From NCBI RefSeq assembly GCF_025685545.1, contig NZ_JAGSYC010000024.1:434001-498000 (forward strand): DNA of 64,000 bases. The letters are read 5' to 3'. Position 1 is the first letter of the stretch; each line of letters begins with the position of its first letter. Position numbers and translations under genes: made by a program. Source of the DNA: Granulicella paludicola. GTDB taxonomy: Bacteria; Acidobacteriota; Terriglobia; Terriglobales; Acidobacteriaceae. The notes beneath the pieces were generated by a model, which saw only the letters and a list, made by a program, of their open reading frames with translations, had not been told where the DNA came from and did not search any database. Shown in pieces: positions 1 to 9,500 of this stretch.

Positions 1-80
1 ATGATGCCCATAAGCAACCATTATCAGGCAAATCAGAATGAATCTACACCAAGCAGCCGCGAAGCGCTGACAGAAGTATA

Positions 81-114
81 TTGTCGGCAATCTCGATTGA
101 GACAGCGCCGACAA
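81..114. other. Nested inverted repeat (hairpin)
   Basis: TTGTCGGC at 81-88 is matched by GCCGACAA at 107-114, and a second arm pair, TCTC/GAGA around GATT (91-102), sits inside it. The result is a two-tier hairpin. No T-run follows, so it is not a normal intrinsic terminator. A 51-codon frame starting at base 1 runs through it to 156 but shows no recognisable domain. Role unknown; the first 311 bases hold no gene I can support. Confidence 0.4.
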
Positions 115-311
115 TGGTACCTAGATACCTTAGACATTCCGGTGCTGCAATTGTGAACCAGGCTTTATGGAACTAACGCCGTCCCTTTACCTTACTGTCC
201 CACAACCGCACCCAACCAAACAGCGCCGTTTGTTATCTCTGATCCTGTTTTCAGCGGGCTGCGGTAACCACGCTCGGTGCGCTTTTCGGACAGTCTTGCG
301 GGAGGCCTGGA

Positions 312-491
312 ATGGATCTACAAGTAGCTCGGTGGGTGCATCGGCGATATCGCGTCAATCCAGTCGGCACCGACGAGGGCGACCTCGACCGCAACCACAT
401 CAATTGGGTGTCGCCTCTGGGTCGCGCGTCGATGCAATCCACCGAGGGAGACAGCGTCGTTCTGGAAGCACCGGGCGGCAATGAGCTCTGA
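312..491 (+). pseudogene. GreA/GreB-type elongation factor C-terminal fragment
   Basis: The frame from 312 encodes a stretch resembling the C-terminal FKBP-like domain of GreA/GreB transcript cleavage factors. It reads YRVNPVGTDEGDLD followed by NWVSPLGRA and a final acidic GDSVVLEAPGG segment, matching the usual pattern YRIVGxDEAD, then ISWxSPLARA, then GDxVxVxxPxG. The N-terminal coiled coil that enters the RNA polymerase secondary channel is missing, and the bases just upstream do not keep the domain in one frame, so this looks like a truncated, decayed copy. It is not large enough to be functional. Recognition rests on motif memory, not on an alignment. Confidence 0.5.
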
Positions 492-615
492 AGGTGCTGG
501 AAGTGTGTTACGAGCAGATTGCTGCAGAGCCCTTCCGTGAACCTATCGGCTCTACGCTGCATAAGAGTGAGCCGCACAGTTACACTAGGCGCATCACGAT
601 TTTCTGGAGTCGCCC

Positions 616-1161
616 GTGCGAAAGATCTACCTGATGTTGATGGTGTTGTTCCTCAGCGGCGTGGCCGTGGCCGATGCTGGCGCGCCCGTCTACAAGTTCA
701 AACTGAGCACCATAGATGGTGACCCCACCACGCTCGGTGCTTACAAGGGCAAGGTGCTGCTGGTGGTCAACGTCGCCAGCGCCTGCGGTTTTACGCCGCA
801 ATATACCGCGCTCGAGGCCGTTTATGAGAGGTACAAGGACAAGGGCCTCGTCATCGTCGGCGTACCTGCGAACAACTTCGGCAATCAGGAATCCGGCACC
901 AACAAAGAGATACGGGAGTTCTGCAGCGGCAAGTTCCATGTGAAGTTCCCGATGATGGCGAAAGTCTCGGTAAAGGGCGACGATAAGACGCCGCTCTACC
1001 AATACCTTACGTCGGCACCCAACGTTGGTGGCGAGATTAGGTGGAACTTCACCAAGTTCCTTATCGCACGCAACGGACAGCCGATCGCTCGCTTTGAGTC
1101 TGCCGTGACGCCGGATTCGCCAGAGGTGATCTCGGCGATCGAGTCTGCGCTGAAGCCATAG
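616..1161 (+). CDS. Secreted glutathione-peroxidase family protein
   Basis: This is a thiol peroxidase of the GPx family (181 aa), reducing peroxides with thioredoxin or another thiol in the cell envelope. The start is the GTG at 616, which gives a signal peptide (MRKIYLMLMV plus a hydrophobic run ending near ADAGA). The peroxidatic cysteine is C57 in VASACGFT; Q91 in GNQESG and W143-N144 in IRWNFT complete the usual catalytic tetrad. C103 in EFCSGKF is where the resolving cysteine of thioredoxin-dependent members sits. There is no selenocysteine. Length is normal for the family with a leader. It is followed 17 bases later by a strong terminator, so it is monocistronic. Its neighbours on both sides are gene remnants. 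Confidence 0.93.
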   Translation: MRKIYLMLMVLFLSGVAVADAGAPVYKFKLSTIDGDPTTLGAYKGKVLLVVNVASACGFTPQYTALEAVYERYKDKGLVIVGVPANNFGNQESGTNKEIREFCSGKFHVKFPMMAKVSVKGDDKTPLYQYLTSAPNVGGEIRWNFTKFLIARNGQPIARFESAVTPDSPEVISAIESALKP

Positions 1162-1178
1162 TCGCTACGATGCGTCAA

Positions 1179-1205
1179 AGCCCGCTCTCCAAGAGCGGGC
1201 TTTTC
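1179..1205 (+). terminator. Intrinsic terminator after the peroxidase gene
   Basis: A perfect 10-bp stem, AGCCCGCTCT paired with AGAGCGGGCT, with a three-base loop is followed by TTTCT. It lies 17 bases past the stop codon of the peroxidase gene, as expected for a Rho-independent terminator. Confidence 0.88.
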
Positions 1206-1206
1206 T

Positions 1207-1934
1207 AGTCTCAGAAAACGCTGTTACCCGAAGGTAGCCGACACGAATATGCCCGCGTACTGCACTGTGGGGAAAGGCTGCATATGACTTTCAGGTAGAT
1301 GCGCCGCGCCGACTGGGATGATTGAGACCGTAAAAAAGCGAAAAGAGGTTGTTCGTTTTCCCATCTCGAACATCATTCGAGATGTCATCAACTTTTAATG
1401 GTCGACTAACGAGGATCCTACGTCCACTCATACGCGACAGCAGATCCCTTCTGTGAGCAGACCGTAATCGCCGCGACGGGCCAGTGCGGGCCGGTTGCAC
1501 AGATCTTACTGGGATGAGGCTGTTCCCAATTGAGCCTGGAGCACAGGGCGCGCGATCTATCCGATACCAATGGAGTGACGCTTAATCGCTAATGCGCTCG
1601 ACGAGCAACGCGCGGAGTGGAAACGTGCATTGGCCTGTTCTCGCCAATCCACATCCAGATCTGGGGAGAATAAGCCGCTCACTGAGAACGACGTCTGCGA
1701 GACCGTAACCGATTCCGTGCGGTGTTTATTTGACGGACTATTTAGCCAGTTTGAACTGACACTCGAACTCATCAGACCCTTCGAGCAGTAAGTGGCTCTC
1801 TAACGCAAGATGCCGGCAAGTTCGATTGACGTCCCGCGGGATCTCGTCTAGCTGTTCCGCAAGGTCGGTGAAGTGTTGCCACTTCTGAGGGTAGCGCGAG
1901 AGGACTCGTTTACGAAGCTGAGCTTCTTCTTTGA
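1207..1934. other. No gene recognised
   Basis: About 730 bases without a convincing gene. Short frames exist on the minus strand (1557-2064), including one ending in a stop at 1738, but they overlap the cytochrome remnant on the other strand at their upstream end and show no domain I recognise. The stretch is probably eroded accessory DNA. Confidence 0.5.
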
Positions 1935-2354
1935 CAAAGAGGGTCGCGATCGTCATCCGACTCCATCGATTTTTGTGGCTCGTGTCATCGCTTTTTTGCA
2001 GATGCCAGTCTGTCAACCGGCCAGGGCGCAGACACGGCAGTTGTCCGATTTCAGCCGTATCCATTGGAAGAGAGCATGTGCTGGCGCACCATGAAGGATG
2101 AACGCCTGACGTGTGTTGCGTGCCATAACCCGCATCAGCCGTTGAATCGTGATCTGGTCACTTATGACAAGAAATGCCTTAGTTGCCATAGTTCTGGTGA
2201 TCTGTCGATGACTCACCCCGCGATGGCATGTTCGAAAGCCACATCTAAGTGTGTTTCGTGCCATATGCAGAAGGTCACCATAGCGACCATACATGGAGAC
2301 TTTACAAATCACTTCATCCGGATCGCTCGGGAAGGGGAGCCTCTACCGGGCTAA
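1935..2354 (+). pseudogene. Multiheme cytochrome c, C-terminal remnant
   Basis: The open frame from 1935 to the stop at 2354 carries four heme-binding motifs: CGSCH (codons from 1974), then CVACH, CLSCH and CVSCH. Around them are features of secreted acidobacterial multiheme/TPR cytochromes: VRFQPYPLEESMCW before the second heme and a final FTNHFIRIAREGEPLPG. There is no start codon with a signal peptide, and the frame is closed upstream by a TGA at 1932-1934, so the N-terminal part is missing. The intact relatives are envelope electron-transfer or binding proteins. A TPR-like remnant lies directly downstream on the opposite strand. Confidence 0.65.
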
Positions 2355-2790
2355 CCGGAGAGAGAGAGTCGCTGCGCAAGCTCCCTCTGCGTATTGCGGT
2401 GCAAGAGATCCACAATACGTGGCACTCTGGTCGGATCGTCTTTCGCATAGCCCACGGCAAGCTCAGCTATGAGATCAGCTTCCTTCACTATGCTTAGATG
2501 GAAGTAGGAATCACTCAGAATGCAGAGCAACGGAGGCGAGACATTTCTCGACTTCACAAACTGGCTCGCTGCATCCTCCCAGCGCTGTTCGCGGTAACGG
2601 ACCTCCCTAACTAAGCTACCGCCAACTGAGAGTCGGGCTGCACCGCCAACTCCTGCGTGAAGTCATGCTCGGCATGATCGAGGTCGCCTTCTGTGTTTGA
2701 ACTACAAATGGGCTCAGCGCCGTCCGAGACCTGCGGAGTGGCGATGCCGCCACCCTCGGTTCGGATGCGGGCTTCCGGCTCTGCGGAAAG
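2351..2790 (-). pseudogene. TPR-repeat protein remnant, frameshifted
   Basis: Two minus-strand frames together spell a tetratricopeptide-like region. One ends with FTQELAVQPDSQLAVA near 2611. The other resumes with SLVREVRYREQRWEDAASQF and continues through LLCILSDSYFHLSIVKEADL to VGYAKDDPTRVP, ending at 2351. Alternating helix-forming segments of TPR type are visible, but the join needs a frameshift near 2611-2640 and no proper start is seen. It lies downstream of the intact GH92 gene on the same strand, 40 or so bases away, so it may once have belonged to that transcript. The family call is an inference from pattern only. Confidence 0.4.
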
Positions 2791-2831
2791 GTGAATAAAT
2801 ACCCGGGGTTGGCGGTGCGTTTCTGGCATTG

Positions 2832-5288
2832 CTATGGCTCGAAGGAGGGCGGGGCATCCTTCGTATCCGTTCCCCACTTTTTGTCTGGCGTTGCGCTTAG
2901 CTCAAAGGTGATTGTGCCGCCGTGTTCTACAAAGCTTTCCGGCAGCCAGGTCTTGCTTTCAGTTTTCCGATTGACTTCTAGGCCATGCACGTAGGGGGCG
3001 TCCGTCGCAGCGCCGTGTGCCACTACTGTGATGTCTCCGGCTGCGCGATGAATTTTGATGAGAGGGAAGAGCGGGCTGCCCAGCACCAGCTCGGCGCGGC
3101 CTGGAATCTCGGGATACATGCCGAGGGCTGACCACACATACCACGATGACATTTCGCCGAGATCGTCATTGCCGGGCATACCTTTGGGGGAGTTCGTCCA
3201 GATGGTATTGAGCACCTTACGGACGGCCTCTTGCGTCTTCCACGGCTGCCCGAGGAAGTCGAACAGCCACGGTGTCTCGATAGAAGGCTCATTGTTCAAT
3301 TCAGCGTGCAGGCCACCCGACTGCGTAACCGCGAGGCTGCCATCCGGGTTGTAAAAGAAAGCGTTCAGGCGTTGACTGGCCTTCTCGGCACCGCCCAGCA
3401 TTGTGAACAGGCCTTTTACGTTGAACGGGACCATCCAGAGATATTGCGCGGCACTCCCTTCCACGAAGCCGTCGTCCGAGGCAGGATCGAACTTGGGCCA
3501 TGAGCCATCGGCGTTGCGGTTCTGGATGTATCCAGCTTGCGGTGTAGCCTGAGGGTTGAAGATGTTCTTCCAGTACTGGGCTCTCTCGAGGAACTGACGG
3601 GTCGTTACCTTGTCTCCCATACGACGTGCCAGTTCGGCGATTGCGAAGTCCGCTGTCGAGTCCTCGAGCGTGTCCGCAGCAGGACCCCAGGCGGGTGAAC
3701 CGACGGGGATGTAATGCAGCTTGAGCCACTGATCCAACGCCGGTCTCTGGCCGATACACGAAACCTCGCATCCTGCGTTGCTGAGATCATGCGCCGAGGG
3801 AACGGTGGCTGCTACACGCAGGGATCGATAGGCGGCTTTCAAATCAAAATTCCTGCCACCGAAGGCGAGTATGTCAGCGATGGCAGGCGCGGCCGGATCG
3901 CCGTTCATCACATGCGTGATGCCAGAGTTGTGCGTCCAGCGATCCCACTCGCCTCCGTTCTGATTTGCCTGATTCAGAAGAGACTGTGCGAGGTCACTTG
4001 CGACTTGAGGCTCCAGCAAGGCGAGCAACTGCAGCTGCGAACGGTAGACATCCCAACCGGAAAATGTACCGTACTGAGCCTTTTGAGGCGCAGCGACGGC
4101 ATGCACCTTGCTGTCCATGCCTACGTAGCGGCCATCGACATCACTGGCAAGATTTTCCCCCATCAGCGAGTGATAGAGAGCGGTGTAGAAGACCACCTGT
4201 TCATCGTGCGTGCCGCCGCCGATCTCGACCTGACTCAGGGCACGATTCCATTCGGCGTGTGCTCTCTCGTACACGGTTTCAAACGGTGTACCTTTGGGGT
4301 CTTCGGCGCGCAGGTTGGCTTCTGCATTTTGTTCGCTTACGTAGGAGATGCCGACGCGTACACCCACTGTCTTCGACTTCGACGTATCAAGCTGTAACCA
4401 GGCACCCGAGCCTTTACCTTGCGGCACAAAGCCTTTAGATCCATATGTAGTTCCACCGCTTGCCTCTGTTGTGCCGGGACGCACGGCTGCATCCTGCCAA
4501 GTCCCCGTAGCTGTGATCGAGGCGTCAAAATGAGCTACGAAGTAGAGGGTGTAGTAGCTTCGGCGGTCCTCGGTGCCGATATAGCCGCAGAAGTTTCCAC
4601 TGGTGACGGAGCCGGAGACGGTACGGTTCTCGGCGTCGATTTTCACGCTGGCGTCGGTGCTGCCGGTTTCGGAGTTCGCCGACCGAATAAGCATGACGGC
4701 AGGCTTGTCCTCAGGATAGGTGAACTGTGCTGAGCCGGCGCGCAGCGTGGATGTCAGCTCTGCGATGACGCCATTGTCGAGCCTGACCCGATAGAAGCCG
4801 GCCTTCGCTGTTTCGTTTGAGTGGGAGAACGTACTGCCATAGACTTCCGCGCTTTGATCCTCTGCAGGCGATGAGGTGATTTCGCCTGTGTAGGGCATGA
4901 AAGGGATATCGCCGCTGGCTCCCGCGCAACCTGTCCCCATGAGATGAGTCAGGGAGAAACCGCTGATGCGGTTGGAGGAGTATTCATAGCCACCGGGCGC
5001 TGCGGGGCGTCCAGGTTGATCGCGCTTCGATCCCGGGATGCCTTCGACAGGTTTGCGCGGAAGATTCCGTGGCTCCTCAGGGCTCCATGCCAGCATTCCC
5101 AGTGGCAGCGTCGCGCCGGGATAATCATTGCCACCGTTGGTGGTGCCGATTAGAGGATTTACAAGCGCAGCAGGGTCTTTTACGAACACGGCATTCTGCT
5201 GTGGCTGAGCATCTCCGTAGCTGAACGGCAGCACGGATAGACATACAGCAACCGCCACACACCATAGGCTCCACTTGCGTTCAAGCAT
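2832..5288 (-). CDS. Secreted GH92 alpha-mannosidase
   Basis: An 818-residue exo-alpha-mannosidase of glycoside hydrolase family 92, calcium-dependent and inverting, acting on mannose-rich glycans outside the cytoplasm. A signal peptide (MLERKWSLWCVAVAVCLSVL) is followed by the N-terminal signature VNPLIGTTNGGNDYPGATLP and GFSLTHLMGTGCAGASGDIP. The catalytic (alpha/alpha)6 half contains TFSGWDVYRSQ and, at residues 704-726, MPGNDDLGEMSSWYVWSALG, which holds the conserved acidic GNDD pair. Full length for the family. The start is supported by AAGGAG about 8 bases upstream. A degraded second GH92 copy lies just upstream in the opposite orientation, and a large TonB receptor and a GH2 enzyme follow, suggesting a glycan-use locus. 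Confidence 0.95.
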   Translation of the reverse strand: MLERKWSLWCVAVAVCLSVLPFSYGDAQPQQNAVFVKDPAALVNPLIGTTNGGNDYPGATLPLGMLAWSPEEPRNLPRKPVEGIPGSKRDQPGRPAAPGGYEYSSNRISGFSLTHLMGTGCAGASGDIPFMPYTGEITSSPAEDQSAEVYGSTFSHSNETAKAGFYRVRLDNGVIAELTSTLRAGSAQFTYPEDKPAVMLIRSANSETGSTDASVKIDAENRTVSGSVTSGNFCGYIGTEDRRSYYTLYFVAHFDASITATGTWQDAAVRPGTTEASGGTTYGSKGFVPQGKGSGAWLQLDTSKSKTVGVRVGISYVSEQNAEANLRAEDPKGTPFETVYERAHAEWNRALSQVEIGGGTHDEQVVFYTALYHSLMGENLASDVDGRYVGMDSKVHAVAAPQKAQYGTFSGWDVYRSQLQLLALLEPQVASDLAQSLLNQANQNGGEWDRWTHNSGITHVMNGDPAAPAIADILAFGGRNFDLKAAYRSLRVAATVPSAHDLSNAGCEVSCIGQRPALDQWLKLHYIPVGSPAWGPAADTLEDSTADFAIAELARRMGDKVTTRQFLERAQYWKNIFNPQATPQAGYIQNRNADGSWPKFDPASDDGFVEGSAAQYLWMVPFNVKGLFTMLGGAEKASQRLNAFFYNPDGSLAVTQSGGLHAELNNEPSIETPWLFDFLGQPWKTQEAVRKVLNTIWTNSPKGMPGNDDLGEMSSWYVWSALGMYPEIPGRAELVLGSPLFPLIKIHRAAGDITVVAHGAATDAPYVHGLEVNRKTESKTWLPESFVEHGGTITFELSATPDKKWGTDTKDAPPSFEP

Positions 5289-5392
5289 GATCTCTCCTTG
5301 AGGCTCTGCGTCTTCCTCAGGGTTCTGCAGACAGCAAGCTGCTGATAGCCCTGGTCGCCATTGTAGACCGCTGCCCTCAGCGACCCGGCCGT

Positions 5393-6036
5393 ATGCCCCG
5401 ACCTACAAATTCGGCTTGTATAAACTCAACTTATTCGATGATGCTTGCAGCTTTTGCCTTTTCGTCTGCGCAGGGGAAGAGGCGCAAGGCGACGGCCTAC
5501 GTGAATCTTTTGATCGGCAGCCAGCGGAGCGCGATCGGGTATGGCGGCCACAACGTACATAGCAATGAGCCGAACCACCATCATCCCTATCTCTACGATT
5601 TTGCCGGCGAACCTTGGAAGACGCAGGCGAATGTGCGATTTCGGCGAAGGAGTACGGTTTTGATGACGGTGGTCTTGATGGCGATGATGATTGTGGGCAG
5701 ATGTCCGCCTGGCTGCTATTTACAGCCTCCGGCCTTTATCCGGTAAACCCAGCGAGCGGTAACTACATGATTGGCAGTCCGCTCTATGCAAGGATGTCAC
5801 TTCGATTGGCGAATGGAAATACGTTCATCGTGGATGCCGAGAATAACTCAGCGAAGAATATGTATATCTAAAGTGCAACGATCAATGGAAAGCCGCTGAC
5901 TATTCCTGTGATCACGTGGGAGCAGATTCAGAAAGGTGAACCTGTTCGCTTTGTGATGGGTGCAAATCCCTCGAAGTGGGCCATAGACTGGCGGCCCAAA
6001 GCTGTTGAGGCGGGTCTTTCGGACAGCGAGAAGTAG
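5393..6036 (+). pseudogene. GH92 mannosidase, internally deleted and frameshifted
   Basis: The remnant begins with a leader-like segment and YVNLLIGSQ..GYGG, the N-terminal GH92 signature. It then jumps directly to HSNEPNHHHPYLYDFAGEPW, which belongs about 500 residues later in intact enzymes. A frameshift near 5625-5640 moves the reading to a frame with DDDCGQMSAWLLFTASGLYP, equivalent to the GNDDxGxMSAW motif. A single in-frame TAA at 5869 interrupts an otherwise good C-terminal domain, which ends at 6036. Loss is thus threefold: a large internal deletion, a frameshift and a nonsense change. The GNDD sequence itself is altered to DGDDDCG. Confidence 0.75.
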
Positions 6037-6430
6037 CAGCCACTTTCGGAAGGTCCGGCCATAGGACTCGCTTCCGCCTAATCCCGTTGAAGCGCGCGCC
6101 AGTGCGAAGGATTTTCTGTTGGAGTCTCTTCGCCGCTGGATTCACCCGAAATTTACTTGTGCCAGCTAAACGGCGCGAGTAGATTTCTCGTGGCCGCCAC
6201 TAGGGACGTTTATCCCGTTTGCGACGGGACGAGATTCACTCAGTTCGTTGCGTTCTCACTTAGCTCCCTTGAGCTACTGCGGAGCGAAGCCTTTCTGCGC
6301 TAACGCGGACGCATGTGGGGTAAGCGACCAAACAAGTACGCTCTAAATAGAGGCAATTCATGTGATTTATCGGCTCCTCCTGTTGAAGTGGATTCGCTTA
6401 GCCAGCAGATTTCCGTTACCGCTAAAGTGC
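6037..6430. other. Non-coding stretch before the TonB receptor
   Basis: No gene is visible here. A small hairpin (TCCCGT 6213-6218 with ACGGGA 6224-6229) is present without a T-run. The rest is likely the tail of the decayed GH92 copy and upstream regulatory DNA for the receptor gene at 6541. Confidence 0.5.
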
Positions 6431-6460
6431 TTGACAGGAGATTTTCGCGGGGCGTATAAG
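6431..6460 (+). promoter_or_regulatory. Sigma-70-like promoter of the TonB receptor gene
   Basis: TTGACA at 6431-6436 and TATAAG at 6455-6460 are separated by 18 bases, close to the housekeeping consensus. They lie 80 bases upstream of the receptor's start codon, which itself has a good AGGAG site. The -35 is a perfect match. Not tested experimentally. Confidence 0.6.
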
Positions 6461-6540
6461 CTCACCCGCTCTGACAACACAGTTTTTTCTGACTTGGAAA
6501 CAGCTTCATCTATTTCTGACTCACTTTTCAGGAGAGCCTC

Positions 6541-9500
6541 ATGAAGAACGTCATATCTTTGAAGAACCTGCGCCTCCGGGCGGTCGTTTTCGCGCTCTTT
6601 CTCGTATGCGCTACCGGGTATTCACAGTCGGACGTAGGCAGCATCAGCGGATTCGTAAGAGACAAGTCTGGAGCTGTTGTGCCCAACGCAAGTGTGACCG
6701 TTCGTAATGAAGGAACGGATGAATCGCACACCGTGACATCGGATCCGGGAGGACATTACTCGGTGCCAAATCTGGCCCCAGCAACGTACAGCATCTCTGC
6801 TGTAGCGAATGGATTCAGCAAATTTGTGAGTGTGCACAATCCCCTTGGCGCGAGCACGGCATTGGCTGTCGATGCGACACTGGCGACGGGTTCGGTGAGC
6901 GAAACTGTCGAGGTGACAGCGACTGCGGTGGTATTGCAAACAGAGTCTGGTTCGCTGCAAAGCGAGATCAGCGGTAGGACGATCACGGATCAACAGCTCA
7001 ACGGGCGCAACCCACTTTACATCGGTGCTCTCATTCCCGGTATGCGCGGCGGCGGTACGCTGGGTGATTTCAACTTTGCGATCGGCGGGGGTGTGCCGTT
7101 CAACGTGAACGGCGCGCGCACGCAGGACACCATGGTGACCTTCGATGGCGCTCCCGGTGTGCGCACTCGAGGCTCGTCTCAAATTATCGGCGTAGCGAAT
7201 CCGGATGCCATCGAGGAGATGCAGATCCTGACCTCGGATTACCAGGCGGAGTATGGAAGCTCCGCTGGCGGTCAGATGCGTATCGTATCGAAGAGTGGCA
7301 CGAAGGACTTCCATGCGTCCGCCTATGAGTATCTCCGTAACTCGGCGATGAACGCGAACACCTGGCAGCGCAACCAGAGCGCGACGACGAAGTTTCCGTC
7401 GCCGTTCCGTTACAACAACTTTGGCTTCACGTTCGGCGGACCGGTTTACATCCCTGGCGTGCATTGGACCGAGAAGTACCGGCAAAAGCTATTCTTCTTC
7501 GTAAGTGAGGACTGGATCCGTTATCGCTTCACCGATACGCAGACTCAGGCCGTGCCCACGAATCTGATGCGGCAGGGCAACTTCAGTGAATTGCTTCAGA
7601 CGAACCCCTGGTACACAGCGCCGACGCTCGTCTATAACCCAGCAACGTGCCCGGTAAATAAAGCATCGACCTGCGTTCAATACACCAACAATACGATTCC
7701 GCTGACTGCTCAAAGCGCGAACGGCATGGCGATCATCAATGCTTATCCTGCGCCTACACCGGGATACTTGAACGGCACCCAAAACTGGATAGCTGGCGCG
7801 GCTCATCCGATCAACCAACGCAAGCAGTCCATCAGTTTTGACATCGTACCGAACGATCACCATCACATCTCGTTCCGTCGTCAGAACGTGACCTACAACG
7901 AGTATCTTCCGTTCGATCAAGGATCGGGGCTTACGGGGCGCTACTTCAACCGGCCAAATCAGACGAATGGGCTGACGTGGACATGGATCATCAATCAGAG
8001 CACGATCAACGAAGCCCGCGTGACCTATAGCCTCGACCAGGTATATATCCCTGTGAATCTTGCGCTCGCCGGCTTCAACCGCGGTACGTTGGGCATCAAC
8101 TTCCCGTACATCATTCCGGGGCAGAAGGCGGCGGAGAATAAGATTCCAACGGTTAGCGGCCTTGGGAATTTCTACGGTCTGGCTGGAGGACCGTATCCGT
8201 CGCACTCCGGCGGCCCTATCTACACGTTTTCAGATAGCTTTACGAAGGTATTGGGAAACCACACGATGAAAGTGGGCTTCCAGTTTCAAAATTCGGGCGA
8301 AAATGACAACGACCAAATCAATGTGTCGACCGTTCCGGGCGGAGCGAACAATCAGAACGGTAACTTTGTCTTCAGCGATACCAGAACTAATCTTGGCGGT
8401 ACGACCGGTGTCGGGTTGGCGAATCTGGCTTCGGGCATTTCGGATAGTTACACCGAGATCGGGCCAAAATCGTACACGGTCTGGCGTGGCCAAGTGTTTG
8501 AGGGGTTCGCACAGGACTCGTGGAAAGTGAACGCAAAGCTGCACCTTGATTACGGTCTGCGCTATACCGCTCTTACGCCCTACAAGGCTGCGTGGGGGAA
8601 TGCTGCGTTCTTCGACCCGGCATCGTACACGACATCTGCGGCACCGCCGGTCAGCACCACCACAGGCAATGTGACGCTGGGAGTGGGAAATCCTTACGAC
8701 GGTATGGTGATCCCGGGTATCTCGAAGTTTCCGTCTTCGGCTGTGGCACACGGCGTTGTTGGAGCGACGGCTACAACGGCCAACACCGCTTGCGACGGCG
8801 GCCCCTGCTCGGCTCTGTTCGCGCCAAACTTGAAGAACGGATATGTCAACACCTCACAAGTCTGGCAGCCACGTGTCGGTATTGCCTACGAACTGACTCC
8901 GAAGACGGTCGTCCGTGGAGGATTTGGATCCTTTGCAACTCGAATGGGTTTGCTCGACAACATCTTCCCCGGCGGCAACCCGCCGTTCCAGCCGTTCGTC
9001 ACGGTGAATGCGATTGCTGGCGATTTGACCGACAAGCAAGTCGACAACCCCGGGTACTCGCTTACCAGCACGACTGCGCCGGCACTGACCGTAACGACGC
9101 TGAACAAAAATCTGCAGGCACCCATACGGTACAACTGGAACGGCGCAATCCAGCGCGAACTGCCTTGGTCGTCGATGTTTACGGCAGCGTATGTTGGTGG
9201 TCGCGGATTACACAACTGGCGCGTGTATGACATCAATCAGCCGACTGTAGGAGCACAGCAGGTTTCTGCTGCGGCGCACGGAGGCACAAGCTATAACATC
9301 AATGCTCTGCGTCCGTACCAGGGGTATGCCGCAATTCAGCAGGAACAGAGCAATGGCCGCGGGCGGTATAACTCTCTGCAGTTATCGTTTCAGCACACAA
9401 ACGCTCGGAATCTTACGCTGGGTGTGGCGTATACGCTCTCCAAGAGCACGGACGACAGTTCGAACTATCGCGATATCGTTCCTGATACGTACGACGTCAG

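Noticed and set aside
3714-4397. A 227-codon plus-strand frame inside the GH92 gene
   Set aside because: It lies entirely opposite the GH92 enzyme, has no recognisable domain and is typical of antisense frames in GC-rich genes.
6622-7485. A 287-codon minus-strand frame inside the first TonB receptor
   Set aside because: Its composition (Arg- and His-rich) and lack of domains mark it as the shadow of the receptor gene.
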